In this document: positions 16,533-24,589 of the stretch, piece after piece
Position numbering within the stretch: position 1 is the stretch's first letter
Layout: each line of letters starts with the position of its first letter
DNA from: an uncultured Erythrobacter sp.
GTDB taxonomy: Bacteria > Pseudomonadota > Alphaproteobacteria > Sphingomonadales > Sphingomonadaceae
Direction of reading: 5' to 3'
Length of the DNA: 64,000 nt
Assembly: GCA_947495555.1 (NCBI GenBank)
Contig: CANLZI010000001.1
Coordinates: 100,861-164,860 of the forward strand
Position numbers and translations under genes: made by a program
Notes under the pieces: generated by a model
Databases searched by the model: none
Told to the model about the DNA's origin: nothing
The model's input: only the letters and a program-made list of their open reading frames with translations

Positions 16533-16961
16533 TTAGAAGACAGCGATTGCTGCTTTGGCGATCATTACCATCAGCACGACGCTGGCAATTGCGTAAAGCA
16601 CAAAACGCACCATAACCTTGTTCGCAGTGGCTTGAACCAGCGAATGGGCGACGCGTAGGCCGGTGTAAATCCATGCCAACAATGCGTTGTCAGGACCGCC
16701 TGCTCCCACCAGAACCAGCACGATCACTACGGCGTAAAACAGCGTTGGCTGTTCGTGCAAATGGTTGTGATTGTGCGATTTCCACTGAACATTGGCCGGC
16801 AACGTGTGATCCAGCGATTTGGACGGGTCACGCACCAACTGGTCCATATCGACCTGGGCCTTGCTCATCGCGGGAATGCGGGTGGCGTACATCCATGCCC
16901 ACATGATCATAGTCCAGATCATCAGCGCGACGGCGGGTTGTAGAATTGGGTAATCGTTCAT
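16533..16961 (-). CDS. MAPEG family integral membrane protein (second of a pair)
   Basis: This 142-residue protein has four hydrophobic segments and the MAPEG features. These are an N-terminal helix (ILQPAVALMIWTMIMWAWMYATR), a conserved loop with NHLHEQPTLFYAVVI, and R-containing helix ends (IYTGLRVAHSLVQ). The family includes microsomal glutathione transferase-like and eicosanoid-type enzymes; bacterial members are mostly uncharacterised. Its start overlaps the stop of the upstream MAPEG gene by four bases. The two proteins are clearly paralogous, with the same loop motif, and may form a mixed oligomer, since MAPEG proteins work as trimers. Confidence 0.85.
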   Translation of the reverse strand: MNDYPILQPAVALMIWTMIMWAWMYATRIPAMSKAQVDMDQLVRDPSKSLDHTLPANVQWKSHNHNHLHEQPTLFYAVVIVLVLVGAGGPDNALLAWIYTGLRVAHSLVQATANKVMVRFVLYAIASVVLMVMIAKAAIAVF

Positions 16962-17407
16962 GAAGCGGCTCCTGGATCAAAGAATAATGTGGCCGATACT
17001 GCGCGAACGGCCAGTACGCCCAACACCAAAGATGACAAAGCAAACAGGCTGATCCGCACGGTTAAAGTGTTCACCAGCGATTGCCAGAAAGAATGGATGA
17101 TGCGAATTCCGACATAAATCCATGCCAGGGTAATATCCAAAGCACTAGCGCCCATGATCGACAGTATGATCACGGCCGGATAAAAGACGGTGGGTTGTTC
17201 CATCAGGTGATCGTAATTGTGGGCTTTCCACATCACCTTGTCAGGCAGACGACCATTCAGATCGACGCCGCGCGTACCCGGCGTAGCACTTTTTGGGCCG
17301 CCGCCTGATTTGGCAATCGCCGGAAAGCGCGTTGCCGCCATCCAAATCACCATGATCATTGACCACGCGATCAAAACCGCTGCTGGTGCTAGCATTTGAG
17401 CTTGCAT
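16958..17407 (-). CDS. MAPEG family integral membrane protein (first of a pair)
   Basis: This 149-residue paralogue of the gene that follows it shares the pattern QMLAPAAVLIAWSMIMVIWMAATR...NYDHLMEQPTVFYPAVII...IYVGIRIIHSFWQSL. Four hydrophobic segments are visible. It differs in a Gly/Pro-rich insert after helix 1 (KSGGGPKSATPGTRG). It is the promoter-proximal gene of a two-gene operon. A tandem duplication followed by divergence is the simplest origin. Substrate and activity cannot be named from sequence; a glutathione-linked detoxification role is only a family-level guess. Confidence 0.85.
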   Translation of the reverse strand: MQAQMLAPAAVLIAWSMIMVIWMAATRFPAIAKSGGGPKSATPGTRGVDLNGRLPDKVMWKAHNYDHLMEQPTVFYPAVIILSIMGASALDITLAWIYVGIRIIHSFWQSLVNTLTVRISLFALSSLVLGVLAVRAVSATLFFDPGAAS

Positions 17408-17468
17408 GCGTTTCCTCCCTGTTTATGCGCGGAAACTGGGGCGAGGGCGATAAATTGTCAAACGCAAC

Positions 17469-18431
17469 TTACCTGCCTGTGGAGATTGTTGCCGCGAATT
17501 TCGCGGGATCGCAATTTCCGCCAGTGATCATGATGACGCTGTCCTGATCAATCGGGATTTTGCCGGCCAAGGCTGCTGCCAATGCTGCGGCACCACCCGG
17601 CTCAACCACCAGTTGCAAATTGCTGAAGGCAAAGCGCTGTGCCGCCAATACTTCGTCATCGGTAACGGCAACGCCCGGCTGTGCCCGGCCAGACAACAGA
17701 TCCAGATTGATCTGTTTGGTCGCCGTGGGTTGCAGTGCGTCGCAAATCGTTCTTGGAGCATCAGCTGCTGCGTGCACAATTTTGCCAGTCGCCAGCGATT
17801 GCCCGACCATGTCCCAACCAACAGGTTCCACAGCATAGATCGCGGCATCGGGGCAGGCGAGGGAAAGCCCAGCGGCCAAGCCGCCTCCACCACAACAGGC
17901 GATGACGCTGCTAGGTTGGTGGCCCAATTGCGCAGCGATTTCTATCCCAGAGCTGCCTTGCCCCTCGATTACCCACGGATCGCCAAAGGCATGAACCAAT
18001 GTCGCGCCGGTTTGTTCAATTAGGTTTGCAGCTACAGCATCGCGGTCTTCGCCTGGCCGCTCGTAAAGGACTATCTCAGCACCCAAAGCGCGCGTTGAAT
18101 CCAGTTTTACCTGTGGTGCATCGCGCGGCATCACAATGGTTGCCGCGATGCCCAATCGGCGCGCAGCCCAAGCCACACCCTGGGCATGATTGCCGCTGGA
18201 TACAGCGACCACACCCTTGCTGCGCTCTTGGTCGGTCAGATTAGACAAGCGCCACCAGCCACCGCGGATCTTGAATGCACCAATGGGCTGCAAATTCTCG
18301 GCTTTGACCCAGCAACGCGTGCCATTGATCTCCACTGGCAACAGCGGGGTAGGGGGCAAAATTTCTCCAATAGAGAGGGCTGCTGCTGCTACGCCATTTT
18401 GTGTAGGCGTTCGATTCGAAGTCTGGATCAT
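17469..18431 (-). CDS. Threonine/serine dehydratase (PLP, fold type II)
   Basis: This 320-residue protein has the catabolic threonine/serine dehydratase layout without an ACT regulatory domain. The PLP-binding Lys54 lies in GAFKIRGG. The substrate loop SSGNHAQG and the phosphate-binding glycine loop CCGGGGL are intact. It would convert Thr to 2-oxobutyrate or Ser to pyruvate, releasing ammonia. The short form also includes serine racemases and hydroxyaspartate dehydratases, so the exact substrate is uncertain. An AGGA ribosome site precedes the ATG. It is divergent from the polyamine cluster, with 61 bp between the starts. Confidence 0.88.
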   Translation of the reverse strand: MIQTSNRTPTQNGVAAAALSIGEILPPTPLLPVEINGTRCWVKAENLQPIGAFKIRGGWWRLSNLTDQERSKGVVAVSSGNHAQGVAWAARRLGIAATIVMPRDAPQVKLDSTRALGAEIVLYERPGEDRDAVAANLIEQTGATLVHAFGDPWVIEGQGSSGIEIAAQLGHQPSSVIACCGGGGLAAGLSLACPDAAIYAVEPVGWDMVGQSLATGKIVHAAADAPRTICDALQPTATKQINLDLLSGRAQPGVAVTDDEVLAAQRFAFSNLQLVVEPGGAAALAAALAGKIPIDQDSVIMITGGNCDPAKFAATISTGR

Positions 18432-18492
18432 CTTGCGGTCCTAATGCATTTCGCTAGAGCGCGCTAAACAATCGTTTCTGGAGTTACTAACG

Positions 18493-19704
18493 ATGTCGAC
18501 AGTTTTGGTAATTGGGGCGGGCGGCGTCAGCTCGGTCTGTGTCCACAAAATGGCGTTCAACGCCGGGATATTCTCCGAGATCCATTTGGCCAGCCGCACC
18601 AAGAGTAAATGCGATGCGATTGCGGCTTCGGTGAAGACCCGCGCTGGCGTGGACGTGACCACTTATGAAGTGGACGCGGAAGAAGTGCCCGCCATGATCA
18701 AGCTGATCCGCAAGGTTCAGCCCAGCCTGGTCGTCAATCTGGCGCTTCCCTATCAGGATCTGCCGATTATGGACGCTTGTCTTGAGGCTGGGGTGCATTA
18801 TCTCGACACCGCCAATTACGAGCCGAAGGACGAAGCCAAGTTCGAATATAGCTGGCAATGGGCCTATCATGACCGCTTTAAGCAGGCCGGATTGATGGCC
18901 TTGCTGGGAAGTGGGTTTGACCCAGGCGTGACCAGCGTCTTCACTATGTGGCTGAAGAAGCACAAGTTGAAGACGATCCGCACGCTGGATATTCTCGATT
19001 GCAATGGCGGAGATCACGGTCAAGCCTTTGCCACCAATTTTAATCCTGAAATCAACATTCGCGAAGTGACGGCTCCGGCGCGCCATTGGGAGAATGGTGA
19101 ATGGGTGGAAACGCCTGCTATGCAAGTCTCTACGCCGTTTGACTTCGATCAGGTTGGCACTCGCCAAGCCTATTTGATGTATCACGAGGAATTGGAAAGC
19201 ATCTCCAAATTCAATCCCGAGATTGAACGCGCGCGTTTCTGGATGACCTTTGGTGATGAATATATCAAACACCTTACTGTGTTGCAGAATGTCGGCATGA
19301 CAGGGATTGAACCGATCAAATATCAAGGCAAACAGATCATCCCTCTGCAATTCCTTGCTGCGGTTTTGCCCAAGCCGGAAAGCCTTGGGGAGACCACCAA
19401 GGGCAACACCAATATCGGCTGTATCGCGACCGGCGAGGCGCTGGATGGATCAGGCGAAAAAACATTTTATATCAATAATATTTGCAGCCACGAGGCCGCC
19501 TATGAAGAAACCGGCAACCAGGCGGTTAGCTATACCACCGGCGTTCCCGCAATGATTGGCAGCGCGATGATGGTGCAGGGCATATGGAACGGCGACGGCG
19601 TGTTTAATATGGAAGAAATGGACCCTGATCCCTTCATGGACATGCTCAACCAGCACGGCCTGCCATGGCAAGTGGCCGAGCTGGATGGACCGGTGGAGTT
19701 TTGA
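18493..19704 (+). CDS. Carboxynorspermidine/carboxyspermidine dehydrogenase (saccharopine dehydrogenase family)
   Basis: This 403-residue protein begins with a Rossmann motif (VLVIGAGGVSSVCVHKMA) and continues with the saccharopine dehydrogenase-like fold (LASRTKSKCDAI, NLALPYQDLPIMDACLEAGVHYLDTANYE, GSGFDPGVTSVF). In this branch the enzyme condenses a diamine with aspartate semialdehyde using NADPH, giving carboxyspermidine from putrescine. The assignment over saccharopine dehydrogenase rests on its neighbours: nspC and an ornithine decarboxylase follow. The ATG has GGAG ten bases upstream. Its stop overlaps the start of the next gene (TTGA), so all are probably one transcript. Confidence 0.9.
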   Translation: MSTVLVIGAGGVSSVCVHKMAFNAGIFSEIHLASRTKSKCDAIAASVKTRAGVDVTTYEVDAEEVPAMIKLIRKVQPSLVVNLALPYQDLPIMDACLEAGVHYLDTANYEPKDEAKFEYSWQWAYHDRFKQAGLMALLGSGFDPGVTSVFTMWLKKHKLKTIRTLDILDCNGGDHGQAFATNFNPEINIREVTAPARHWENGEWVETPAMQVSTPFDFDQVGTRQAYLMYHEELESISKFNPEIERARFWMTFGDEYIKHLTVLQNVGMTGIEPIKYQGKQIIPLQFLAAVLPKPESLGETTKGNTNIGCIATGEALDGSGEKTFYINNICSHEAAYEETGNQAVSYTTGVPAMIGSAMMVQGIWNGDGVFNMEEMDPDPFMDMLNQHGLPWQVAELDGPVEF

Positions 19705-20999
19705 ACAAACTGACCAGCCTTGGTGCAAGTTTAGCCCTTTTGCTTGTTGCCGCAGCAAGTATTACTCAGGCGCAAGACGCTGCGCCGGTCGAAGCAGAGC
19801 AAGCTGCTGGATTTGATGCCGCCGCGGCTTGGGACGAATACGAACAATTGCTGCGCGGGGTCTACGCTTATATCGAGCGTGACGACTTGGATGTTGAGGC
19901 GCAATTTGAGCGCTCTAAAGCAATTGCCACGCGGGCCACTAATGCCGATGAATTCAGGCGGATTGCGCACCAAACCGCACTGACATTCATGGACCCGCAT
20001 CTGATCGTGGGTCCGTTCACCGATGACGATTATGCGATTGTCATGACCGCAGCGGACATGGATGTCAGATTTGCCGATGGCATGGCCATTGTACGCGATG
20101 TCAGGCGACATTCGCCCGCATTTGAGGCTGGCATTCGTACGGGTGACGAGCTGATCTCAATCGGTGGGATCGCGCCCGCAGATGTCGCACGCTTGCCCTT
20201 TGGTTCGGTCCTGCCCGATCCCACAGCGGCGCAGCTCGACTATGGCCTGACGCTTGCGGCTAATGGCAAACGCGGCTTTGACCGGGTGATCGAACTGCGA
20301 ACGGGGGCAGGCCCAGTGCGCACTGTCGAACTTATCTCCACCCTGACCTATGCCCGGTCACTGTCTGGTCGGCCCCTGGTTACGGTCGAGTTTGCTGGTG
20401 CAGATCAGGATGTTGCGATCCTTCGGGTGCTCAATTCGCTGGGCAATAACGACCTGATTGCCGCCTTTGACGATGCGATGGTTCAGGCCAAGGATGCCCG
20501 CGCAATCGTGCTCGACATGAGAGAAACGCCAAGCGGTGGGAATACCGAGGTAGGGCGCTCGATCATCGGACATTTCACCGAAGACGTGCGTACCTATCAA
20601 ATGCACCGCATCCCGGTTTACGAGAGGGAATTCAGCGTCCCTCGGCAATTTGTCGAATATGTCTATCCCCGCAAACCCTATTTCGACGGGCCCGTGTTTG
20701 TGCTGCATGGTCGCTGGACCGGCAGCATGGGAGAGGGGATCGTGATTGGAATGGACGCCGCGAGCGATGCCGTGACCATTGGATCAAATATGGGGGACTT
20801 GCTGGGCGGACTGTGGAACAGAGATTTGCCTACCAGCGGGGCGAGGGTGGATTTGGGCGGTGAAGCCTTGTTCCATGTCGATGGGACCCCGCGCGAGGAC
20901 TATATTGCACAGGTTCCGATGACGCCGGTTGATACCGCCGCCGATGGCAGCGATCCTGGCATAACGGCGGTGCTTCATGCCCTAGAGAGAGGCGAATAA
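19701..20999 (+). CDS. Exported S41/PDZ peptidase-like protein inside the polyamine cluster
   Basis: From the TTG at 19701 the product has 432 residues with a signal peptide (LGASLALLLVAAASITQAQ). The TTG overlaps the stop of the previous gene and has GGTGGAG upstream. A PDZ-like segment (MAIVRDVRRHSPAFEAGIRTG, then DELISIGG) is followed by an S41/ClpP-crotonase-like domain. A candidate serine nucleophile is in WTGSMGEGIVIG, preceded by AIVLDMRETPSGGN. The Lys partner of CtpA-type enzymes is not obvious, so the activity is uncertain. It would act in the periplasm, unlike the cytoplasmic polyamine enzymes around it. Confidence 0.75.
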   Translation: MNKLTSLGASLALLLVAAASITQAQDAAPVEAEQAAGFDAAAAWDEYEQLLRGVYAYIERDDLDVEAQFERSKAIATRATNADEFRRIAHQTALTFMDPHLIVGPFTDDDYAIVMTAADMDVRFADGMAIVRDVRRHSPAFEAGIRTGDELISIGGIAPADVARLPFGSVLPDPTAAQLDYGLTLAANGKRGFDRVIELRTGAGPVRTVELISTLTYARSLSGRPLVTVEFAGADQDVAILRVLNSLGNNDLIAAFDDAMVQAKDARAIVLDMRETPSGGNTEVGRSIIGHFTEDVRTYQMHRIPVYEREFSVPRQFVEYVYPRKPYFDGPVFVLHGRWTGSMGEGIVIGMDAASDAVTIGSNMGDLLGGLWNRDLPTSGARVDLGGEALFHVDGTPREDYIAQVPMTPVDTAADGSDPGITAVLHALERGE

Positions 21000-21004
21000 C
21001 GCTA

Positions 21005-22198
21005 ATGCAAACAAAAGCTGGTGATCCAGGCGCTTTCGCCCAATTTGATCTCTCCCGCGTCGAGAGCCCCGCGTTCGTGGTCGATGCAGCCAAGCTGCGC
21101 GCCAACTGCCAGATCCTGGCGCAGGTCCGTGATGCTGCGGCGAGCGATGGCGCAGCGATCAAGATTTATGGCGCGCTCAAGGCCTTTTCCATGTGGTCGG
21201 TGGCTCCCATCTTGGGTGAATATCTGGACGGCGTGTGCGCATCGGGTCTGTGGGAAGCGCGGCTGGCGTCCGAATTCTATGATGGTGAGATTGCGACCTA
21301 CTCCGCCGCGTTCAAACCCGAGGAATTGGACGAGATTTGCCGCCTGTCAGACCATGTGATTTTTAACTCGCCCAGCCAGCTGAAGCGGGCCGCATTGATA
21401 CTGGATCATGCCGCGACAACAGGCGGAGATGTGTCTGTCGGGCTGAGGCTAAACCCAATGGTCCCTACCGGCGAAGTGCCCAAATACGATCCCAGCGCGC
21501 CTGGATCGCGCCTGGGTTTTCCGATCGACCAGCTTAACGAAGAAGTGATGGAAGGAGTGGAGGGCATCCACTTCCACAATCTGTGCGAACAGACGTTTTC
21601 ACCCTTGAAGCAAACTTGGGACCGCGTGTTTGACGCGATTGAGCCGTGGTTTGGCCAGCTCAAATGGATCAATATGGGTGGGGGGCACCACATCACTCGC
21701 GCCGACTATGAGCGCTCAGAGTTGATCGAATTCTTGAAAGATGCCGCTGCCGATACCGGCGCCGAGATTATTCTGGAGCCGGGCGAAGCGGTCGCGCTGG
21801 ATGCCGGCATTCTGGTCGGAACCCTGCTCGACACCGGATTTAATGACATGCCTGTGGGCGTCACTGATGTCTCTGCGACATGCCATATGCCCGATGTGCT
21901 GGAGGCGCCCTATCGTCCCGCCATGCTGGGCGAATTAGAGGATGAGAGCGCGATCCCGATCCGGCTGGGCGGGCCGTCATGCTTGGCCGGAGACGTGATC
22001 GGCGATTATCGCCTTCCAGTGCCGGCAGAGGCGGGCGCGCGCTTCGCATTTCTGGATCAAGCGCATTATTCGATGGTCAAGACCAACACCTTCAACGGGG
22101 TCCAATTGCCCAGCATATATCTGTGGGACAGTGACACAGATCAATTGGAGCTGGTCAAAAGCTTCGAATATGAGGACTTCAAGCAGCGTCTAAGCTGA
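21005..22198 (+). CDS. nspC: Carboxynorspermidine decarboxylase
   Basis: This 397-residue protein belongs to fold type III PLP decarboxylases. The PLP lysine is Lys59 in GALKAFSMW. The NspC-type blocks EGIHFHNLCEQ and INMGGGHHITRADY mark it off from ornithine or diaminopimelate decarboxylase, and the glycine-rich GGPSCLAGDVIGDY carries the active-site Cys. It removes CO2 from carboxyspermidine or carboxynorspermidine, the last step to spermidine or norspermidine. It follows the S41-like gene by five bases. With only an ornithine decarboxylase as diamine source in the window, spermidine is the likelier product. Confidence 0.93.
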   Translation: MQTKAGDPGAFAQFDLSRVESPAFVVDAAKLRANCQILAQVRDAAASDGAAIKIYGALKAFSMWSVAPILGEYLDGVCASGLWEARLASEFYDGEIATYSAAFKPEELDEICRLSDHVIFNSPSQLKRAALILDHAATTGGDVSVGLRLNPMVPTGEVPKYDPSAPGSRLGFPIDQLNEEVMEGVEGIHFHNLCEQTFSPLKQTWDRVFDAIEPWFGQLKWINMGGGHHITRADYERSELIEFLKDAAADTGAEIILEPGEAVALDAGILVGTLLDTGFNDMPVGVTDVSATCHMPDVLEAPYRPAMLGELEDESAIPIRLGGPSCLAGDVIGDYRLPVPAEAGARFAFLDQAHYSMVKTNTFNGVQLPSIYLWDSDTDQLELVKSFEYEDFKQRLS

Positions 22199-22279
22199 CG
22201 AAAAATCGCACGCCCTATGCGTATTTTGCTTGATATCAGAGAATTCGCGAGTATAGCGCCCCATTCGCTGCCGAGCCCT

Positions 22280-22362
22280 TAAAGCAAGGGTTGGGGGTCC
22301 CAACCGTAAGGCAGCTTTGTTGAAGCAAACTGGTTCGAAAGAGCCATTTTAGGGGGTCCCTT
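22280..22362 (+). ncRNA. speF-like leader RNA upstream of ornithine decarboxylase
   Basis: The 167-bp gap before the decarboxylase contains a perfect hairpin (GGTTGGG at 22289-22295, loop GGT, CCCAACC at 22299-22305). It also has a repeated element GGGGGTCCC at 22293-22301 and 22352-22360, and a conserved-looking block GTAAGGCAGC between them. The speF motif is a known structured leader upstream of such decarboxylases in alphaproteobacteria. The location and my memory of its G-rich repeats fit. The last GGGGGTCCC overlaps the ribosome site of the gene, so pairing of the two elements could control translation. Confidence 0.6.
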
Positions 22363-22365
22363 GAG

Positions 22366-23571
22366 TTGCAGCAATTTTCCGATGCAAAGGCAGTAGTCCA
22401 GGCCCTGGCGCCCGACGAAGCTGTCATTCTTAACCGCCCCCACGCTGCACAGCGTGCTGCCCGCTTCTTCACCGAGAAGTTTCCGGGCAAGGTTTTGTAT
22501 GCGGTAAAGGCCAACCCGTCGCCGGATTTGATCCGCATTCTGTGGGATGCCGGGGTGACGCATTACGATGTCGCATCCATCGCAGAGGTGCGTTTGGTGC
22601 GCGAAGCGCTGCCCGAGGCAACTTTGTGCTTCATGCATCCGATCAAGACGCCGCGCGCCATCGCAGAGGCCTATCATCAGCATGGCTGCACCACCTTCAG
22701 CCTCGATACGCTGGAAGAGCTGGACAAGATTGTTGAGGCCTGTCGCGACCCGGAAACGGGCGAGGCGGCGCAAGACCTGCGACTGGCGGTGCGGTTGCGC
22801 GTCTCCAGCGAATATTCCGAGCTGTCGCTAGCCGCCAAATTTGGATGCGACCTGATGGATGCGCCCGAATTGCTGCAAACTGCTCGCCAGCATTGCGACT
22901 GGCTGGGCGTTTGCTTCCACGTCGGCAGCCAAGCGATGAGCCCCTTTGCCTATGTGCAAGCCATCGATCGCACCCGTGCCGCGATTGCAGAGGCATCGGT
23001 GGTGATTGATATGGTGGATGTTGGCGGCGGGTTTCCCTCGGTCTATCCGGGCATGGAACCGCCACCATTGGAAGATTACTTCCAGATCATCAATCAGCAC
23101 TTCTACGCTCTACCAATCGCCTATAATGCTGAATTGTGGTGCGAGCCGGGCAGGGCATTGGTTGCGGAATATTCGTCGCTGGTAGTCAAGGTGGACAAAC
23201 GTCGCGGGGAAGAGCTGTACATCAATGATGGAGCCTATGGCGCATTGTATGATGCGGCCCATGTCGGCTGGCGTTTTCCGGTGAAAGCACTGGAAGATGA
23301 CCTGCGAGATCCAGAGATGGACTTCGCCTTCTATGGGCCAACCTGCGATGATGCCGACTTCATGGAAGGGCCGTTTCCACTGCCGGCGGACATCCAGGCC
23401 GGCGATTATATCGAAGTGGGCATGCTGGGCGCCTATGGCGCGGCGATGAAAACGGGCTTCAACGGGTTTGGCAATGCGGAGCAGTTCGTGGTCACCGACG
23501 AGCCGATGGCCAGCCTGTTTGATGGCAGCCGCGAGCGGCCCGAAGCGGATAATGTTGTCAGCTTGAGATAA
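22366..23571 (+). CDS. Ornithine (or lysine/ornithine) decarboxylase, fold III
   Basis: This 401-residue protein of the eukaryotic-type ODC family starts at TTG with AGGGGG nine bases upstream. The PLP lysine is Lys48 in LYAVKANP. HVGSQ, the glycine loop VDVGGGFPS, CEPGRALVAEYSS and the active-site Cys in YGPTCDDAD are all present. It makes putrescine from ornithine; related alphaproteobacterial enzymes also accept lysine. It supplies the diamine for the carboxyspermidine route encoded just upstream. It has its own structured leader, so it is likely controlled by polyamine level apart from the other genes. Confidence 0.9.
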   Translation: MQQFSDAKAVVQALAPDEAVILNRPHAAQRAARFFTEKFPGKVLYAVKANPSPDLIRILWDAGVTHYDVASIAEVRLVREALPEATLCFMHPIKTPRAIAEAYHQHGCTTFSLDTLEELDKIVEACRDPETGEAAQDLRLAVRLRVSSEYSELSLAAKFGCDLMDAPELLQTARQHCDWLGVCFHVGSQAMSPFAYVQAIDRTRAAIAEASVVIDMVDVGGGFPSVYPGMEPPPLEDYFQIINQHFYALPIAYNAELWCEPGRALVAEYSSLVVKVDKRRGEELYINDGAYGALYDAAHVGWRFPVKALEDDLRDPEMDFAFYGPTCDDADFMEGPFPLPADIQAGDYIEVGMLGAYGAAMKTGFNGFGNAEQFVVTDEPMASLFDGSRERPEADNVVSLR

Positions 23572-23593
23572 GTCTATTTGCTTTTCGAACCTG

Positions 23594-23611
23594 TGGTGTA
23601 TTAATACACCA
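23594..23611. promoter_or_regulatory. 18-bp perfect palindrome, candidate operator
   Basis: The sequence TGGTGTATTAATACACCA is a perfect inverted repeat centred on TTAA. It lies 22 bp before the start of the DUF5694-like gene and 23 bp after the decarboxylase stop. Short perfect palindromes of this form are typical sites for GntR- or TetR-like dimers. No regulator gene is adjacent. It could also fold as a weak A+T-centred hairpin, but without a T-run. Confidence 0.5.
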
Positions 23612-23632
23612 ACTCACCATGGGAGAGCATTG

Positions 23633-24511
23633 ATGAAATGGATAACCGCACTGGCCGCTAGCGTTGGCATGATGGCTACGGCCGCCTCGGCTCAGGATGC
23701 GACGCAAGCCGACCAAGCAACCGACGATACAGATGCCAGAGGAATCGAGATGATGGTGCTGGGCACTTATCATTTCAACAATCCCGGCCTCGACATGGTC
23801 AATATCGAATCCGATGATGTCCTAACGCCGCGGCGGCAGGCCGAATTGGAAGCCATGACAGATGCTCTCGCCGAGTGGAAACCCACCAAGATCCTGGTTG
23901 AGGCGCAACCCTCGACCGACGATTTGCATATGAAGAGTTTTCGCGAAGAGCCGGAAAAGCGCATTGCTGAAGATCGCAATGAGCATTTTCAAATCGGTTA
24001 TCGCCTGGCGATGAAGTTGGGTCACAGCGATGTTTACGGGTTTGACGAAAAGTCGAGCGAGGGCGAGCCAGATTACTTCCCCATGCAGACGGTGATCAGT
24101 TGGGCGCAAGCCAATGACGCCATGGCTGAATTTGGCGCATTGGCAGGTCAGGTTGAGGCCATCGCCAAAGATCTGTCCAAGGATCAGGACCGTTGCAGTC
24201 TGGCGCGCAATTTGATCGGCCATAATGACCCCAAAGCCATAAATCAGGCCCACGGCTTGTTCTATTATGGCCTATTGCCTTTTGGTGATGCCGAGGCGCA
24301 GCCAGGGGCAGAGGTCAACGCCTATTGGTACATGCGCAATGCCAAGATGTTTGCCAAAGCCGATTTAATCGCAGAGCCGGGTGACCGTGTTTTGATCATT
24401 GTTGGATCGGGTCACAAATATTGGCTCGACCATTTTGCGGAAATGGCCGTCAACTATTCGCTGGTTGATCCGCGCCCCTATTTGGAGCGCGCCGATACTG
24501 GTGGCTGCTGA
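23633..24511 (+). CDS. Exported DUF5694-like protein (TraB/GumN-like)
   Basis: From the ATG at 23633 (GGGAGAG five bases upstream) the protein has 292 residues and a signal peptide (KWITALAASVGMMATAASAQ). The mature part opens with MMVLGTYHFNNPGLDM and continues with PTKILVEAQPS and VLIIVGSGHKYWLDHF. These resemble the Gly-x-x-His and His patterns of TraB/GumN-like (TIKI) hydrolase folds, and the whole fits the DUF5694 family. The function is unknown. It is monocistronic, ends at a bidirectional terminator, and has a striking 18-bp palindrome in its promoter region. Confidence 0.65.
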   Translation: MKWITALAASVGMMATAASAQDATQADQATDDTDARGIEMMVLGTYHFNNPGLDMVNIESDDVLTPRRQAELEAMTDALAEWKPTKILVEAQPSTDDLHMKSFREEPEKRIAEDRNEHFQIGYRLAMKLGHSDVYGFDEKSSEGEPDYFPMQTVISWAQANDAMAEFGALAGQVEAIAKDLSKDQDRCSLARNLIGHNDPKAINQAHGLFYYGLLPFGDAEAQPGAEVNAYWYMRNAKMFAKADLIAEPGDRVLIIVGSGHKYWLDHFAEMAVNYSLVDPRPYLERADTGGC

Positions 24512-24535
24512 AATTTCAGATAGCCGTTGCGCAAC

Positions 24536-24573
24536 AAAAAAGGGGCAGGCCGCAAGGCCCGCCCCTTTGTTTT
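24536..24573. terminator. Bidirectional rho-independent terminator
   Basis: A strong hairpin is formed by GGGGC-A-GGCC, loop GCAA, GGCC-C-GCCCC (24542-24565). It is flanked by six A on the left and T-rich bases on the right, so it can end transcripts from both sides. It lies between the converging DUF5694-like and OmpA-like genes. Confidence 0.9.
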
Positions 24574-24589
24574 GTAGTGAAGTCTTGGC

